Part shown: positions 44,540-55,075 of the stretch, in pieces | How the letters are laid out: each line of letters starts with the position of its first letter | Numbering within the stretch: the stretch's first letter is position 1 | Assembly: GCA_905116865.2 (NCBI GenBank) | Contig: CAJHNH020001112.1 | Span: forward strand, 321,001-385,000 | Direction of reading: 5' to 3' | Source: Candidula unifasciata | Taxonomy: Eukaryota; Mollusca; Gastropoda; Stylommatophora; Geomitridae | Length of the DNA stretch: 64,000 nt | The notes under the pieces: generated by a model | Told to the model about the DNA's origin: nothing | The model's input: only the letters and a program-made list of their open reading frames with translations | Databases searched by the model: none | Program-made: the position numbers and the translations under genes

Positions 44540-45539
44540 CTTGTCATGTGTTTAAAGGGTCACCACATAACAAAACGTTTAAAACCTCTGATTACGAGAC
44601 AGGATAGAGGCAGACAGAAAGGAAGATGTGGGGGCAGAGGAAAAGAGGAAGAAAGAAAGAGAGAGTTCCATAAACATGTACTTACCATGTCACATGAACC
44701 ACAATCATAAATATCATAGGCACCACTAGGTCATCAGAGCCGACTGACCATCGCCTCCTGAATATAACTATTCCAGGCATGAGTATATATTTATATACGA
44801 TGCTCTAGCCGTTTACAGAAACCAAGGTGCTGGCACACTAAACACATAATATTTCCTCCTGAATTTTACTTATGCATTGTGTGACCACTAATAAATCACT
44901 TGTGTCATAAAAGTACACAGGTTTGCTTCTAGGACACTGCATAATTCTAAACCAAGATCCATAGAAACGCGAACGACAATCACACAACGCAAATTGGTGA
45001 GCATAACACTAGTTGGATAACCCTCCCGTGAAAAATCTTAGTAAACACAATTTCCAGTATGCGTCGGATTTATCCGTGATCCTTGAAACGTAACGCCTGC
45101 AATTAGCTGATGACTGCATCAGCCAGGCAAAAAGGGCCTAGCTGAGATAATTGTCTCACAAATTTTTTTTGCACAAGAATTTCTTTCCTGCGTTTTCGGT
45201 TTTACGCCTTGTCTATGGCTATGCGTTTTGCTTCGTTGAATACAGTGTATACAGAAGAGAGAGGTGCTCCGTTGTGATTGGTTGTCTCTTTGAGAATACA
45301 ATTATCCTCAGCAGCCGATTGGTGTATAAATTTAGAATACTTTCGATGACCTAGATCAAGGAGAAAGAACTTGTTGAAGAAAATGGGTCCTTGGTTTTTA
45401 TCAGGTTATCTTCCTTTTAAATGTTCTCTTAAAAGACTGGTCAGCATGGGCGCCGGCAAAGGGACATCGAGAGAGGCCATGAGGTAGCACTAGGCATCAC
45501 ACCGCTTAACCTTAAAAGGTTAAGCTAACTTATAGCTTT
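44540..45539. other. Unassigned stretch
   Basis: No recognisable coding region or repeat family; ordinary AT-rich sequence. Confidence 0.45.
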
Positions 45540-46760
45540 TGGATGAAAGCGGCCAACGAGGCCAGACACCCAGCTTCAGACGCTCTTCATCATAACATTA
45601 CCCACCTAGGTGACAGACCGATCAGAGATATATTGAGACCAGCAGCCGGGGACGCTGCGCTAGATATTAACGATAATGAGGACTTAGCTAGGACTCTAGA
45701 GGCAAGCGTTAGGTTTGTCCCTCAAATCCCTCCATGGAGACTAGAAGTGCCTAGGACAGACATGAGTCTGATAAAACATAATAATAAGAATACTGAAACA
45801 TTTGAGGCCAAAACAATAACAGAAGAATACATATACCAGATCAGACAAGCTGATTGCATGCACTGATGGGTCTAAGAATGAAGCAGGAGAAGTAGGAGCA
45901 GGAGTAATAATCCCTCAGTGGAATATGCAAAGAGAATATAAAATAACAGACCATGTGGCAGTATGCACAGCAGAACTAGTCGGGATAATGAAGGCACTAG
46001 AGATGGTAAAAAATAAACCTCCAACTAAATTTACCATACTGACAGATTCGTTGTCCTCAGTGCAGACGTTAAAAACACATCAACTAGCAGTAGACCAGAT
46101 ATTAAAGAAACGATCTTAAACCTAGCAACCCAACTCAAGGATAAAGGATGCCAAGTTACGATTGCATGAGTACCAGCACATAGAGGTGTAATAGGCAATG
46201 AAAAAGCTGACCAAGCAGCCAAAAAAAGGAACTAAATGTGATGCTTTAGTTGAAGTAGGACTCGGAAAAACTGAAAGGAATAGCATAATTAAAAGACATA
46301 TAATTAAACTGTGGAAACTCCAGTGGCAGATGAGCACAAATGGCAGAGATGCCTACAACAACCTTAAAGAAAGCCTTAACACACAGGTACGAGACAAACT
46401 GAAAATCCCAGCTAACAAACTATTATGGAGAGCTAGGTTAGGATGGCATCCAGAAAAATGTATATCTCCCCTATGTCTGGACTGCTTTCATGATAATACA
46501 ATAGAACATTATATGATCAACTGCACTAAATACAAAGTGGAGAGGAAACCCATTGAGGAGTATTTTCAAAAACGCAAACAGATAACTGCAAACAAATGTT
46601 TAAAGATGGATAGCAATAAAGACATCCAAAAACTTGTTAAACGGTAGCTAATTAAAACAAACCAAAACTAAAAAGACCAGGTTGAAGATCAACTTAGGAC
46701 AGCAGAAATAACAGATCAGATGGTGACTTCGGACACCCTGGAGAAAAGGAGGTAATGTAA
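45540..46760 (+). pseudogene. LINE-H, RNase H and C-terminal part, broken
   Basis: The first frame (45543-45863) reads PIRDILRPAAGDAALDINDN, the linker before RNase H. After a frame change come CTDGSKNEAGEVGAGVIIPQ with the first Asp, CTAELVGIMKALE with Glu and FTILTDSLSSVQTL with Asp. A further shift gives VTIA-stop-VPAHRGVIGNEKADQAA (TGA for Trp), with the last Asp. A third shift opens 46198-46647, ending in LLWRARLGWHPEKCISPLCL and DCFHDNTIEHYMINCTKY, a Cys/His zinc-binding end. It is 5'-truncated, with at least three disruptions. Confidence 0.85.
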
Positions 46761-46814
46761 GTATGATGGGTACATAGAAATGAAGCATGGGTGGATACAC
46801 AAAGACGAGTGCAT

Positions 46815-47115
46815 ATGTAGGTATATATATATATGATGTGAATATATATATATATATATAAGAGGTTACATATTTGGACAGGCAAAGTGGTTGATTCATG
46901 GCTGTTATTAATGAGAATTTGCGTGTACAAGCAGATACAACACACACCCATCCACCAGATAAGAACGATTACAGGGACTTAAAAAGGAATTAAACGATAT
47001 GTAATTTTGTATGCATGTATATGTGGCATTGTATGAGTGTGTGTGTGTACGAATATAGATATATACATATATATGAATATATATAGTATATATATATAAT
47101 ATCGAGTGCATATAT
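46815..47115 (+). repeat. (AT)n-rich microsatellite cluster
   Basis: TATATATA runs at 46820-46832, 46844-46861 and 47056-47120. A block AACACACACCCATCCACCAG ... GGGACTTAAAAAGGAATTAA (46937-46995) recurs at 47525-47595, so both may be LINE-H 3' UTR copies. 47600-48094 shows nothing else. Confidence 0.65.
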
Positions 47116-48094
47116 ATACAATTAGTATATCCTGCACACCCAAAACCATATTTATATGCATTAAACATGTGTGCTGTATGAATCTGACAGTGCACTTAAC
47201 AAGAACCCATAAATGACTGAATGGCCTCCTGCCCCCTTGTTCCCACAGCATGGCTGTTGAATGCTCTGGGTATATGGTATTTACGCACACCGGAGCCTAG
47301 CTGCCAACCCAAAACAGACATGACTGGATCACACACTAACAAATGACGATTAGATACGCTTTAAGACTCCACACAACATGACCACTATGGAAATATTTTT
47401 CAACTATCCAAAATCAAAAAAACTGTTTTCAGTACTTTTTGCAAAATAAAATACTCAACATTTTAAAACTGTAAATGAAGATAATGGAATGACGAAAGGT
47501 GTGTACACCAGCAAGAACATCACCAACACACACCATCCACCAGAACATGATAAGAACGTAACGGACAGATCACCTACTAGGGACTTAAAAAGAAGTGACA
47601 CGACCGAAACGATAGTACAGACATAGCGACACACAATAACAGGGAAGTGTGAGTGTCCGTTGCGAAAGTCCTTTGGAGTAAGGTTCTGTGTGGAAATACA
47701 CGTTTGTCATGAATGTAAGTACATTTATGTAGGCCCATTGGTTGACACATATGAACGAGAGAGTATGCATGTGTACGAAATGTCAAATAGGTATGCATAC
47801 CTTCGGATAAAACCCTCCATTAAAGAAATGTGCACACATGTAGTGTTTTTCTTCTGCGTGGGTATGAATGCTCAAAAGAGTGCATGTACGAGAATACAAT
47901 TAGTTTTTACTGTGCACACTACTGAACGTCCATGTACTCCTGGGGGACTTATCATACCCAAAAATATTGAAGCGCTACGAACATACCATGTTCTTAGTGC
48001 ATCCCATTCTGCATCATGTATACAAGTTAACATCCGTCACCTGGTCTAAATACCTGGTCAAATATATGGAAGCGCCTTACAAATAGCGGACATG

Positions 48095-48800
48095 GCCTTG
48101 CCGACTGCTGTGGGCGATTGTGCCTCGCCACAAACTTCGATCTCCTGCAGCATGGTTTAGTTTCTGTGCTGACACACCTCCATGCCATGCAACAAGACTG
48201 TCAAGATTCTTCTCTCGTTGTCTTCCTCTATCCCCCCTTTCACAAATCTTTCCATTGGTCACAACCTGTTCCATTTTCCCTTTTTCTCATAACGTGGCCG
48301 AAAATGATGACTGTCTCCTTCTGATGTCTGTAATAAGATGTCTTCGGACTCCCGCCTCCTTCAAAACCTCTTGGTTGCTCTTTTTGACTGTCCATAGTAT
48401 TTTAAGCATTCTTCCGTAAAGCCACATTTCTGAGACCTCAAGAGATTGTTTGGCCTGCCTACCGATTGTCAAGGACTCACAGCCATATGTTAAAACTGGG
48501 TGTATGTAGCAAGCAAGAATTCTTTTTTCTAACCTTCAATGACAAAGACGTTCTTCATTTTGTAAAATGCTGTTTTTGCCTGACTTTTCTGTTTCCTATT
48601 TCAGTAATGCATCTTCCATCTGATGTTATCCATGTGCCCATATACTTAAATTTATGTACTTGACCCAAAATAACACCACTGACTTTTATTACACATTTAG
48701 GAATAATTCTTTTCTTTGATACCACCATTACTTATGTCTTCCCACTATTCAAACTGAGGCCCATTCTTCCACTTTCGTATAGTGTCACAATTTATCACCG
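48095..48800 (-). pseudogene. LINE-E, 3' third
   Basis: Minus-strand text: YMGTWITSDGRC-like region near 48640, then LTYGCESLTIGRQAKQSLEV, MLKILWTVKKSNQEVLKEAG, and after a stop KICERGDRGRQREKNLDSLV and HGGVSAQKLNHAAGDRSLWR. These are the RT-connection and C-terminal segments of a non-LTR element. A shorter, intact-frame copy of the last 70 residues lies at 63622-63870. Confidence 0.8.
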
Positions 48801-48821
48801 ACTTTTCTTGATTTTCGTCGT

Positions 48822-48866
48822 GGCACCTCTGGCATTCGCATCTAGTTTGAGAAACCCTGCTGTAAT
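48822..48866 (-). mobile_element. Possible hAT end
   Basis: The minus strand starts CAGCAGGGTTTCTCAAACTA, similar to Charlie-type hAT termini (CAGxGGTTCTCAAA). The matching end was not found. Confidence 0.3.
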
Positions 48867-49024
48867 GCCCCAGTCGAGTCAGCTGGCAAAGACCTTGCCA
48901 GCTGCTGTACCACACAACCGGGTCGCAGTTTCCCCCGCTACTACAGACTTAGGCAACAGCAAAATATTGAGTTAATGAGAGAGTAATTTCAGTCCATCGC
49001 AGTGTATGCAGAAACTGGTTAAAG

Positions 49025-49139
49025 GTAACTATTATTTATATTCGGCCGGACCGCAAGTATTTGGCCGAATAACGAATAGTTATTAGGTCCACTATTCGGT
49101 CCCCGAAGCGAATACGAAGCGAATATTCGGTACAGCCCT
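49025..49139. mobile_element. Possible hAT MITE end with self-complementary arms
   Basis: The right end reads CGAATATTCGGTACAGCCCTAG, a common hAT-MITE terminus. The stretch upstream has repeated TATTCGG/CCGAATA motifs that can pair. A clear left terminus and TSD were not found. Confidence 0.4.
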
Positions 49140-49169
49140 AGTAATTAGCGAGCGGACCAATTGGCAAGC

Positions 49170-49450
49170 ACTGGACTAACGCATGTAGGAAGAAGCATAT
49201 ACAGAGCAGATATCGTCAACGCTGTACGGACTGGGCTAGTGGATAATAACAAATCTGTTGCAGGACATGGGAGAAAAACATGATGAAGCACGTCTATGCC
49301 GCCTTCGAGGCCGAGATAGGAGACATTATAACCCACTTCTCATGGGAACAATTCGTAGAAGTACCTTGGAGTGGCTGCTGCTTCGGAGGACTAAGCACGC
49401 ATGGGAATGCACAATGTGCAGTGACGTCGATTGTGATAACTTAACATCGG
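49170..49450 (+). pseudogene. RNase H-terminal LINE tail (family G)
   Basis: Frames give RSIYRADIVNAVRTGLVDNN and, after a shift, RRHYNPLLMGTIRRSTLEWL then HAWECTMCSDVD, matching the end of 38397-38745. 49500-50225 holds nothing assignable. Confidence 0.65.
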
Positions 49451-50225
49451 AGCACACACTGGTTATGAAGTAACTTGTTGTCCAGTGAAGTGTGCAATTT
49501 GTTTGTTGTCTTAGAAAATGCTAGCACTCGCAGCGGTTACATAAAAGGGCTTCGAGCACACAAACACACACACATACACACGGACGCGCGAGGCCTCTAA
49601 AGGTTAAAAATTAAAGCTCAGAGGTTCGACTTCGTTGCGCCAGTTTTTTCCCCCAATATAACTCAGTCTCTTTGCGCACAACGGCTAGGCTTGCCTTCCA
49701 ATAGTATAACATAAAGCACAAACTCCGTAGCTTCTGCGACGATCCCCACTGATCTTCCTTATAATTGCACTTGTGAACTGAACGATGCAGCCTTGAAACG
49801 GACTTGCTACCTTCAGAACGCAAGGCAATCGATTTGACCCCTTCGCCATGGAGGCCTTTAAATTCACAAGCTCTGTTTATACTGCAAATGAAATCAAGAT
49901 GGCTAGTTTTATCTGTGGGGATTTTTCAGAACCAAACGTCCTCTTCTGCTGCTGCTGTTGCCGCCTCCGCTGCCGTTGCTGCTACTGATGTTGCTACTGC
50001 AGAATAGAAAGAGATGGATACACAATAAGAGACAGGCAAACATAAAAATACGAACAAACATAAAGGGGTCGGCTAACAGGAGTCTGGGAGAGTGCAGAAC
50101 CAAGACGACATAGTATGGAGATGATAGATCCAATACAGTCAATCTTCGACGTTAAGACAACATCTGACCGTTTGATATATGAAAATAAATCACAAATGCA
50201 ATTTACATTTTAATACATGAACATC

Positions 50226-50425
50226 ATCATCATCAATTTCTACTTGTGTTGTTAAGCGTTGTGGGGAGGAACAGTTTGCGATCCATTGCTTGATGGGCAG
50301 CAATGGCTGTCATTCCATGTCGATGTAGAAGCTCTCCAGTGTCATCAATCCATGTTCTCCTAGGTCGGCCTCTTGCTTTCACTTCAGATCTTCTCGCGTT
50401 GAGCTCCTGCGTTGGTAGTAAACAC
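50226..50425 (-). pseudogene. LINE-B-like 3' end
   Basis: The minus strand reads RSEVKARGRPRRTWIDDTGE and LLHRHGMTAIAAHQAMDRKL, the RGRPRxxWxD block and the final helix. It ends with a short GAT tail at 50223-50235. 5'-truncated. Confidence 0.75.
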
Positions 50426-50499
50426 ATGTACACCATGTTTCAATGCCGGGTTCTGTACAGAAAATCGGTCTCCTCCTAGACCACAGGAAAGACTCGATC

Positions 50500-50715
50500 T
50501 ATGTCACTCACCATCACTTTATGCATTTCATTTCCACGGTGTATTGTGTACACAATACCAAGAAGACAATGGAGAGATAATGTGTAGACAGATCTACAAA
50601 CACTTGATGTTACCAACTGGAAAGAGAAGCATAACCAGAGAGATGAGTGGATGCCTTGTGATATCTGCAGCAATGAACCTCAAATGGGCTCGGAATGCTG
50701 AACGAAGACTGTGTC
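50500..50715 (+). pseudogene. LINE-C 3' end
   Basis: Plus-strand match to LINE-C (AAGACAATGGAGAGATAATG encodes RRQWRDNV; then ACAAACACTTGATGTTACCA ACTGGAAAG). It ends near GGAATGCTGAACGAAGAC. It lies head to head with the preceding minus-strand LINE tail. Confidence 0.7.
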
Positions 50716-51284
50716 CGCATTCGTGTTAATCACATAGCCCTTACTTGTAAGAACCAAGCCTTTCATTGCCGTTCTTTGTGAGCTACTGGGATTTTTCATA
50801 CAACCGAAGTTTGTGAATTGATGAGTCAGTTTTGAATTTTTTTTTTTTATTTTAGACCGAATATGAGAATACCTCAGACATACAAAACGAGTAATAAAGA
50901 TTACTTGAAAAAACTGACTCGTGAAGAGAACTGATTGCCAACATCAGAAGGAGACAGTCTTCATACTTTGGTCAAGTCGTGAGAAGGAGAAGTAAATCGT
51001 AAATGTGGGACTTACTGCCCCTAATGATCATGTCGTAAAAGGCGACTAATTGAAGATTTTGTTGAAATCGGATACGCTGAGGCAAAAGGAATTAATATCA
51101 CAGTCGCAAGACAAACACGCCCGTTTAAAGGTCAACATAGAAAAAAAAATCACGAGTACTCTATGGTGACTTACAGATAGGTAGAGATCGGAGTCAAAGC
51201 CTTCTTTAGAGCCAGAGGCGGACTTGATCGGAATTGTTTTTGGTGCGATTATTAAAAAAAAAAATCTTGGTATATGTAATGATA

Positions 51285-51544
51285 GGGAGCCGCCATGGTC
51301 TAGCAGTTAGCTGCTCGCCTGAGGATCGGAAGGTCGTGGGTTCGGATCCTGACAGGGGCCGGACTTTTTTTTTTCCAACAATGAAATTCTCTCCCAGGTC
51401 GACCCAGCCTTGGCTGGGTACCAGGTACAGTCCTGGGAAGTAAATGCGGCCGGTGTGATGCTGACCACTACACTCACCAAATGCCGACGGTTCTAAAAAT
51501 ATAGGTCTAGGAGATACCTGAAGGTGCGGAAAAGGGACCTTTAT
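51285..51544 (+). mobile_element. SINE-2, only forward copy
   Basis: The head has A-box-like TGGTCTAGCAGTT and B box GGTTCGGATCC, followed by a T10 run, the body TGCGGCCGGTGTGATGCTGA and an end GGAAAAGGGACCTTTA. The head resembles a tRNA, but its acceptor half and 3' end do not, so it is a SINE and not a tRNA gene. Confidence 0.8.
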
Positions 51545-51654
51545 TTGTACTACATGGAACGATACATGTATTGATGGCGTTTTATGGGGGACATGATACC
51601 AGTAGTGAAATATCCAGCAATGTTAATCTAAACTAAAAAAAAAAACGCAGTCTT

Positions 51655-52110
51655 TTTAACAACGCCGTGTTATCAATGCCAAACCACTAACAAAAGAACA
51701 AGAGCAGAAACTAACGACGTGGAAAATGAGATGTTTGAGACAAGCAGTAAACATAATAAGAAGAGACCATAAAATATACGAAGATCCAGAATTGTCTGGC
51801 TGTTGTTGTTTTTCTTGGCAAATCAGGTTCAGCAGTTTGTCATTGCTTTTGAACGATCTGCTCTCTGGACCATTGTCGAAACAAACCAACTATAGACAAA
51901 AACCGTCGGCAGCTGGGATCGATTCTTGCACGGCCAGCATCACGAAGCGCGTTCGCACTCCTAAGCCACATACAACACGAGAATTGAGGCAGAGAATATG
52001 GATACTTGGAGTTAAGAGCTTGCTGAAACTTAACAATATCACCACACAGCATATGCACGAGGGCGCACAATCCCAGAAACCGACCATTAGCCGCGCCTGC
52101 GATGCCTAAC
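51655..52110 (+). pseudogene. LINE-B-like fragment split by SINE-1
   Basis: 51655-51785 encodes YQCQT then TTWKMRCLRQAVNIIRRDHK, as in LINE-B residues around 860-885. SINE-1 intervenes at 51790-51975. The tail from 51978 resumes as TRELRQRIWILGVKSLLKLN NITT, the final block of the 27078 element. Confidence 0.7.
51790..51975 (-). mobile_element. SINE-1, inverted copy in a LINE
   Basis: The minus strand has A box TGGCTTAGGAG, B-box region GAATCGATCCC, and core AAGCAATGACAAACTGCTGA followed by TTTGCCAAGAAAAAC. It is older than the copies at 8203 and 37416. 52111-52660 has only a C12 run (52387) and short AT-rich sequence. Confidence 0.75.
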
Positions 52111-52664
52111 AAGATTAAGCAGAGAAAAAATTACTTAGATAGAAAGATACCAAAGGTCATGTTGCAAGAAAAAAAAAGTAAGAAAGGGAATAGAGGTTGA
52201 TTACAGATAAGTAAGATTTAGCCATTAACAGCAGGCATTGGCACCAGTGGTCCTAAAATCTCATACAATTGTATGTAAGATATTTTTTTTAAAGTAAGAA
52301 GGTCCTGGTAGTTACACCTGTCATCGGTGTGGGTTTAGCAGCACTGGCGCCAAAAAAACATGGGAGTTGGGTGCGCTCTCACACCACCCCCCCCCCCTTT
52401 TTTTTTTCTAAACAAAAATGGCGCTCAGTGAACCTAATACTAGATTTAGAGCATAATAATAATGATAATAATGCTAAGTGGCAAATTAATACAGTAACAA
52501 ATTTGAACTAATCTGAAATGTGAAATAAATACTTTTAAAGAGAGTTTCTATATATGGATAAAGGAACCGCTTAGTTCCCTAAAGGGGGGAGGGGTTGGGG
52601 AGCCTATGCCCACATGTTCCAGCGCTTGTGATAGGCTAGTAGTAGAAGTAGTAGAAGCCCGTCT

Positions 52665-52870
52665 ATCTCGCGTAGTTGGCTAAACCGGATTGCGCGGAGA
52701 CCGGGTGACGAACTCCTTGTTGTCCGGGTTCAATCCCGGGGGTAGGCAGGAAAAGCCACATTTCTCCCAGATTTACGGTATTTACAATGGAATCAAGGCC
52801 GAAAGGTTGCAATATCCATAATACAGAGCCTAAGGGTTAACAACTAATGGCTTCTAAATACTAAAACAAA
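52665..52870 (+). mobile_element. tRNA-derived SINE-like element
   Basis: The head GTTGGCTAAACCGGATTGCG ... CCGGGTTCAATCCCGGGGGT has an A-box-like and a B-box (GGTTCAATCCC) motif and a good T-arm. The acceptor stem does not pair, and a non-tRNA body follows. (GTA)n lies just before and after (52640, 52875-52925). Confidence 0.5.
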
Positions 52871-53160
52871 CTAGAAGTAGTAGTAGTGTTGGTGGTAGTG
52901 GTGGTAGTAGTAGTAGTAGCAGTAGAAGAAGACTTGAGATATATAGTGCATATTGCATTTCTTATGTAAACTTTATATTAATTAGGCCTACACATAAATT
53001 AATCATCTTTTTTTTTTTTAGTTTTAAATACTATTTATTATTTTATATTTAGTATTATTTTATTACCCAGTTCATTCGCAGTTGTAGACCAGATTCCTGA
53101 TTTATACAGGAATTCTTTCTTTTTAAAATAACCACCCAAATATCCCCCCCCCCCCCAGCC

Positions 53161-53261
53161 TGCCAACCAATGAAACGCCGTTTAACTAATACATTTGTCC
53201 AATAAGCATCGAGCTTTCAACAACCCCGGCGATTCAAAAGTATTTCTGTTTACAAGGGAAA
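53161..53261 (+). promoter_or_regulatory. Candidate G2/M-type promoter of the KIFC1-like gene
   Basis: Two CCAAT boxes at 53167-53171 and 53199-53203 are 32 bp apart start to start. A TTCAAA, the reverse complement of the CHR core TTTGAA, lies at 53233-53238, 34 bp after the second box. An ATG followed by a possible splice donor comes 24 bp later. Paired CCAAT boxes about 31-33 bp apart and upstream of a CHR are a known arrangement in mitotic genes bound by NF-Y and the DREAM/MuvB complexes, and KIFC1 orthologues are expressed in G2/M. The motifs are read directly; their function is inferred. There is no TATA box at a suitable distance. Confidence 0.5.
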
Positions 53262-53270
53262 ATGGAGGAG
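53262..53270 (+). CDS. KIFC1: Candidate first coding exon (M-E-E) of KIFC1-like kinesin-14
   Basis: ATG GAG GAG is followed at once by gtttgt, a weak but usable splice donor. It ends in phase 0, which matches the next recognised exon at 57736, whose first codon is AGG. Joined, the protein would begin MEE-RKPLAPQG. The exon lies just downstream of the CCAAT/CHR cluster. It is tiny and has no homology content of its own, so it rests only on promoter layout, phase and position. If true, intron 1 is 4,465 bp (53271-57735). A start elsewhere in the repeat-rich stretch between cannot be excluded. Confidence 0.4.
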
Positions 53271-53780
53271 GTTTGTGGTCATGTGTGATTTTTTGTAAAT
53301 GTTGAAATTATTTATTAAATAAGTACATTTTCTTTGTATGCAACCTGTAGCCAAAATACACCGATCAGGTTTAATTTTGCAGTATGTTTTGCATTGTTTG
53401 GAAGGGTTACATTTTATACAGTTATCATGCATTATCTGTCAATTCTGTCTGTCTCAGGCCTCAGGGTCTTCTATTTGAACAATTTCTCATTATATTAATT
53501 ATTCGAGATTCTGAGATTCTCTGTTCTGACGGCTGCCCGTGTGACCTACTGCGGAAAACCGTTACCGTCCACACATTATTATTCATAGACGTTGTCTTCT
53601 TCTGTCTAGTAAAAAAAAAAGGGGGGGGGGGGGAGGGGAGAATTTCTCAACTTGTTTGTTCACTTACTGCGTTAATTTTTATTTCGCCAGTGGTGCAGCT
53701 TTTTGCTGTGGTAATTCATAATTCGGTTAAAACATTCTTATTATGATTATGTTTCAGGTTTAAATTAAAATGTATACGAA

Positions 53781-53859
53781 ATTATTTTAACGAAAACGGT
53801 GTTCATGAGTTCATTAATACTATTAATGAACTCATGAACACCGTTTTCGTTAAAATAAT
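53781..53859. repeat. Perfect 39-bp inverted repeat, present only in copy 1
   Basis: 53781-53819 and 53821-53859 are perfect inverted copies separated by one base (C53820). Copy 2 has only the left arm. It is a fold-back duplication of local sequence, as made by template switching or by a chimeric read. Confidence 0.95.
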
Positions 53860-53941
53860 AGTGAGTACATATGAATAAAACTAATAATAGTTTTTGTAAT
53901 TTAAATTGGTGTTTGTTTACTATCTCGTAATAATTTTGAGT

Positions 53942-54967
53942 GGCTATCCTCCGAATAACGGCCACATATTATGGCTACCAAAAACACTCCCTGACAGGGC
54001 CTCATTAGGATTAGGTCGTGTGTTGTAAACATTCAAAAACTTAAACTCGAAAATAATGAGGAACTAAAAAAAAGGGAAAATGACGAAATTGACTACTTGA
54101 TAATTGAGGCCTTTATATCTGAAAATAGTGGCACAGAAGTTGCAAAAAAATAGTGCCCCAAAATCGGCTGTCCTCCGAATAACGGTCCTAAATTATAGAG
54201 GCCGAAAATATACCCTACAGGGCCTCAGTCGCATGTCAGTTGCCGACTTCTGGGGACTATACCGCCACCGCCAAATTGCTGACTTCCGGGGACTATATTG
54301 CTGCCGAGAGTATCTCCCACGCTGGTAGCTGCTCGCGTGAGTCCCAGCCATCTAGTTTAACCCTAATTCGTGCCGCGCATAGCATGGGTGATACTCTCGG
54401 CGATGGCGGAAGTTGCAGGAAGTCCGCAATTGACATGTGACCGAGGCCCTGTTAGGGTATATTTTCAACCTCTATAATTTATAACCGTTATTTGGATAGC
54501 CCGAAAATCTGCTCTTTGTGGCTGTGGCACCATTGAAACTCGGCTAAATATGATCGGTGCCGCAGTGGTAACGTAGTTTTCACTGCCGAGAGTATCTCGC
54601 GCGGATAGGGGGCTAAACTAGATGGCTGGGACTCACAAGCAAATAAATTTGAGGAAGTTTCAGGAGATGCGGTAGCTGCTGCTCGTGAGTCCCAGCCATC
54701 TAGTATAGCCCCCTATCCGCGGTGCAGGGAATATGCTCCATGGTGAGTTTAATCGGTAGAACTCTAACGCTAACCTGCGTGGGATCTCCCCGCCATGTCG
54801 CTATTATCGTGTGTATTGTTGCATTTCTCAAAATTTTCAACAGACAGTATTCCTAGTTTTGCCGCGGTGTGTTCTTTGATGGAAGTGCGCAATTTACATG
54901 TGATTGAGGCCCTGTCAGGGTGTGTTTTTGGCCGCCTATAATATGTGGTCGTTTCTGGAGGGTAGTC
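53942..54967. mobile_element. FB-1-related 1-kb foldback element
   Basis: The ends GGCTATCCTCCGAATAACGG and CGTTTCTGGAGGGTAGTC are imperfect inverted repeats, continuing with CACATATTATGG / CCTATAATATGTGG and GACAGGGCCTCA / GAGGCCCTGTC. The interior holds the shared hairpin core (54600-54715; AAACTAGATGGCTGGGACTC paired with GAGTCCCAGCCATCTAGTAT) and a nested 336-bp FB-1 copy. It is repeated in the second duplicate. Confidence 0.8.
54166..54501. mobile_element. FB-1 MITE nested in the 1-kb element
   Basis: 336 bp, ends GGCTGTCCTCCGAATAACGG and CCGTTATTTGGATAGCC, subterminal CCCTACAGGGCCTCAGTCGC / GACCGAGGCCCTGTTAGGG. Flanked by AAAATC on the left and, after two extra bases, AAAATC on the right. 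The length matches 34553-34890 (338 bp). Confidence 0.8.
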
Positions 54968-55074
54968 ATCTTAGTCGGGTTTTTACCTTTTGTATGTGGA
55001 ACGCAGCAGTTTGCAGTGCTGGCATATTTTTTAAAATTCTGTAGACTTTAGCATCATGTTTTCAGTGCTTCTTG

Positions 55075-55075
55075 N
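55075..55075. other. Single N at the junction of the tandem copies
   Basis: The only ambiguous base in the window, and it falls exactly between the end of copy 1 (...GTGCTTCTTG) and the first base of copy 2 (TATTATGATT...). This suggests a contig join rather than a base-calling problem. Confidence 0.95.

Larger units (their letters stand above)
53739..55074 (+). repeat. Tandem duplication, copy 1 (1,336 bp)
   Basis: Nearly identical to 55076-56366. Differences are mainly a 41-bp hairpin-forming insertion at 53820-53860, short indels in A/T runs and a few substitutions. The copies meet at a single ambiguous base (N, 55075). It lies in the proposed first intron of the KIFC1-like gene. Confidence 0.95.

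Noticed and set aside
51285..51365. Possible tRNA gene
   Set aside because: A and B boxes are present but the acceptor stem does not close and a SINE-2 body follows; the same holds for the heads at 8203, 37416, 41150, 52665 and 11050.
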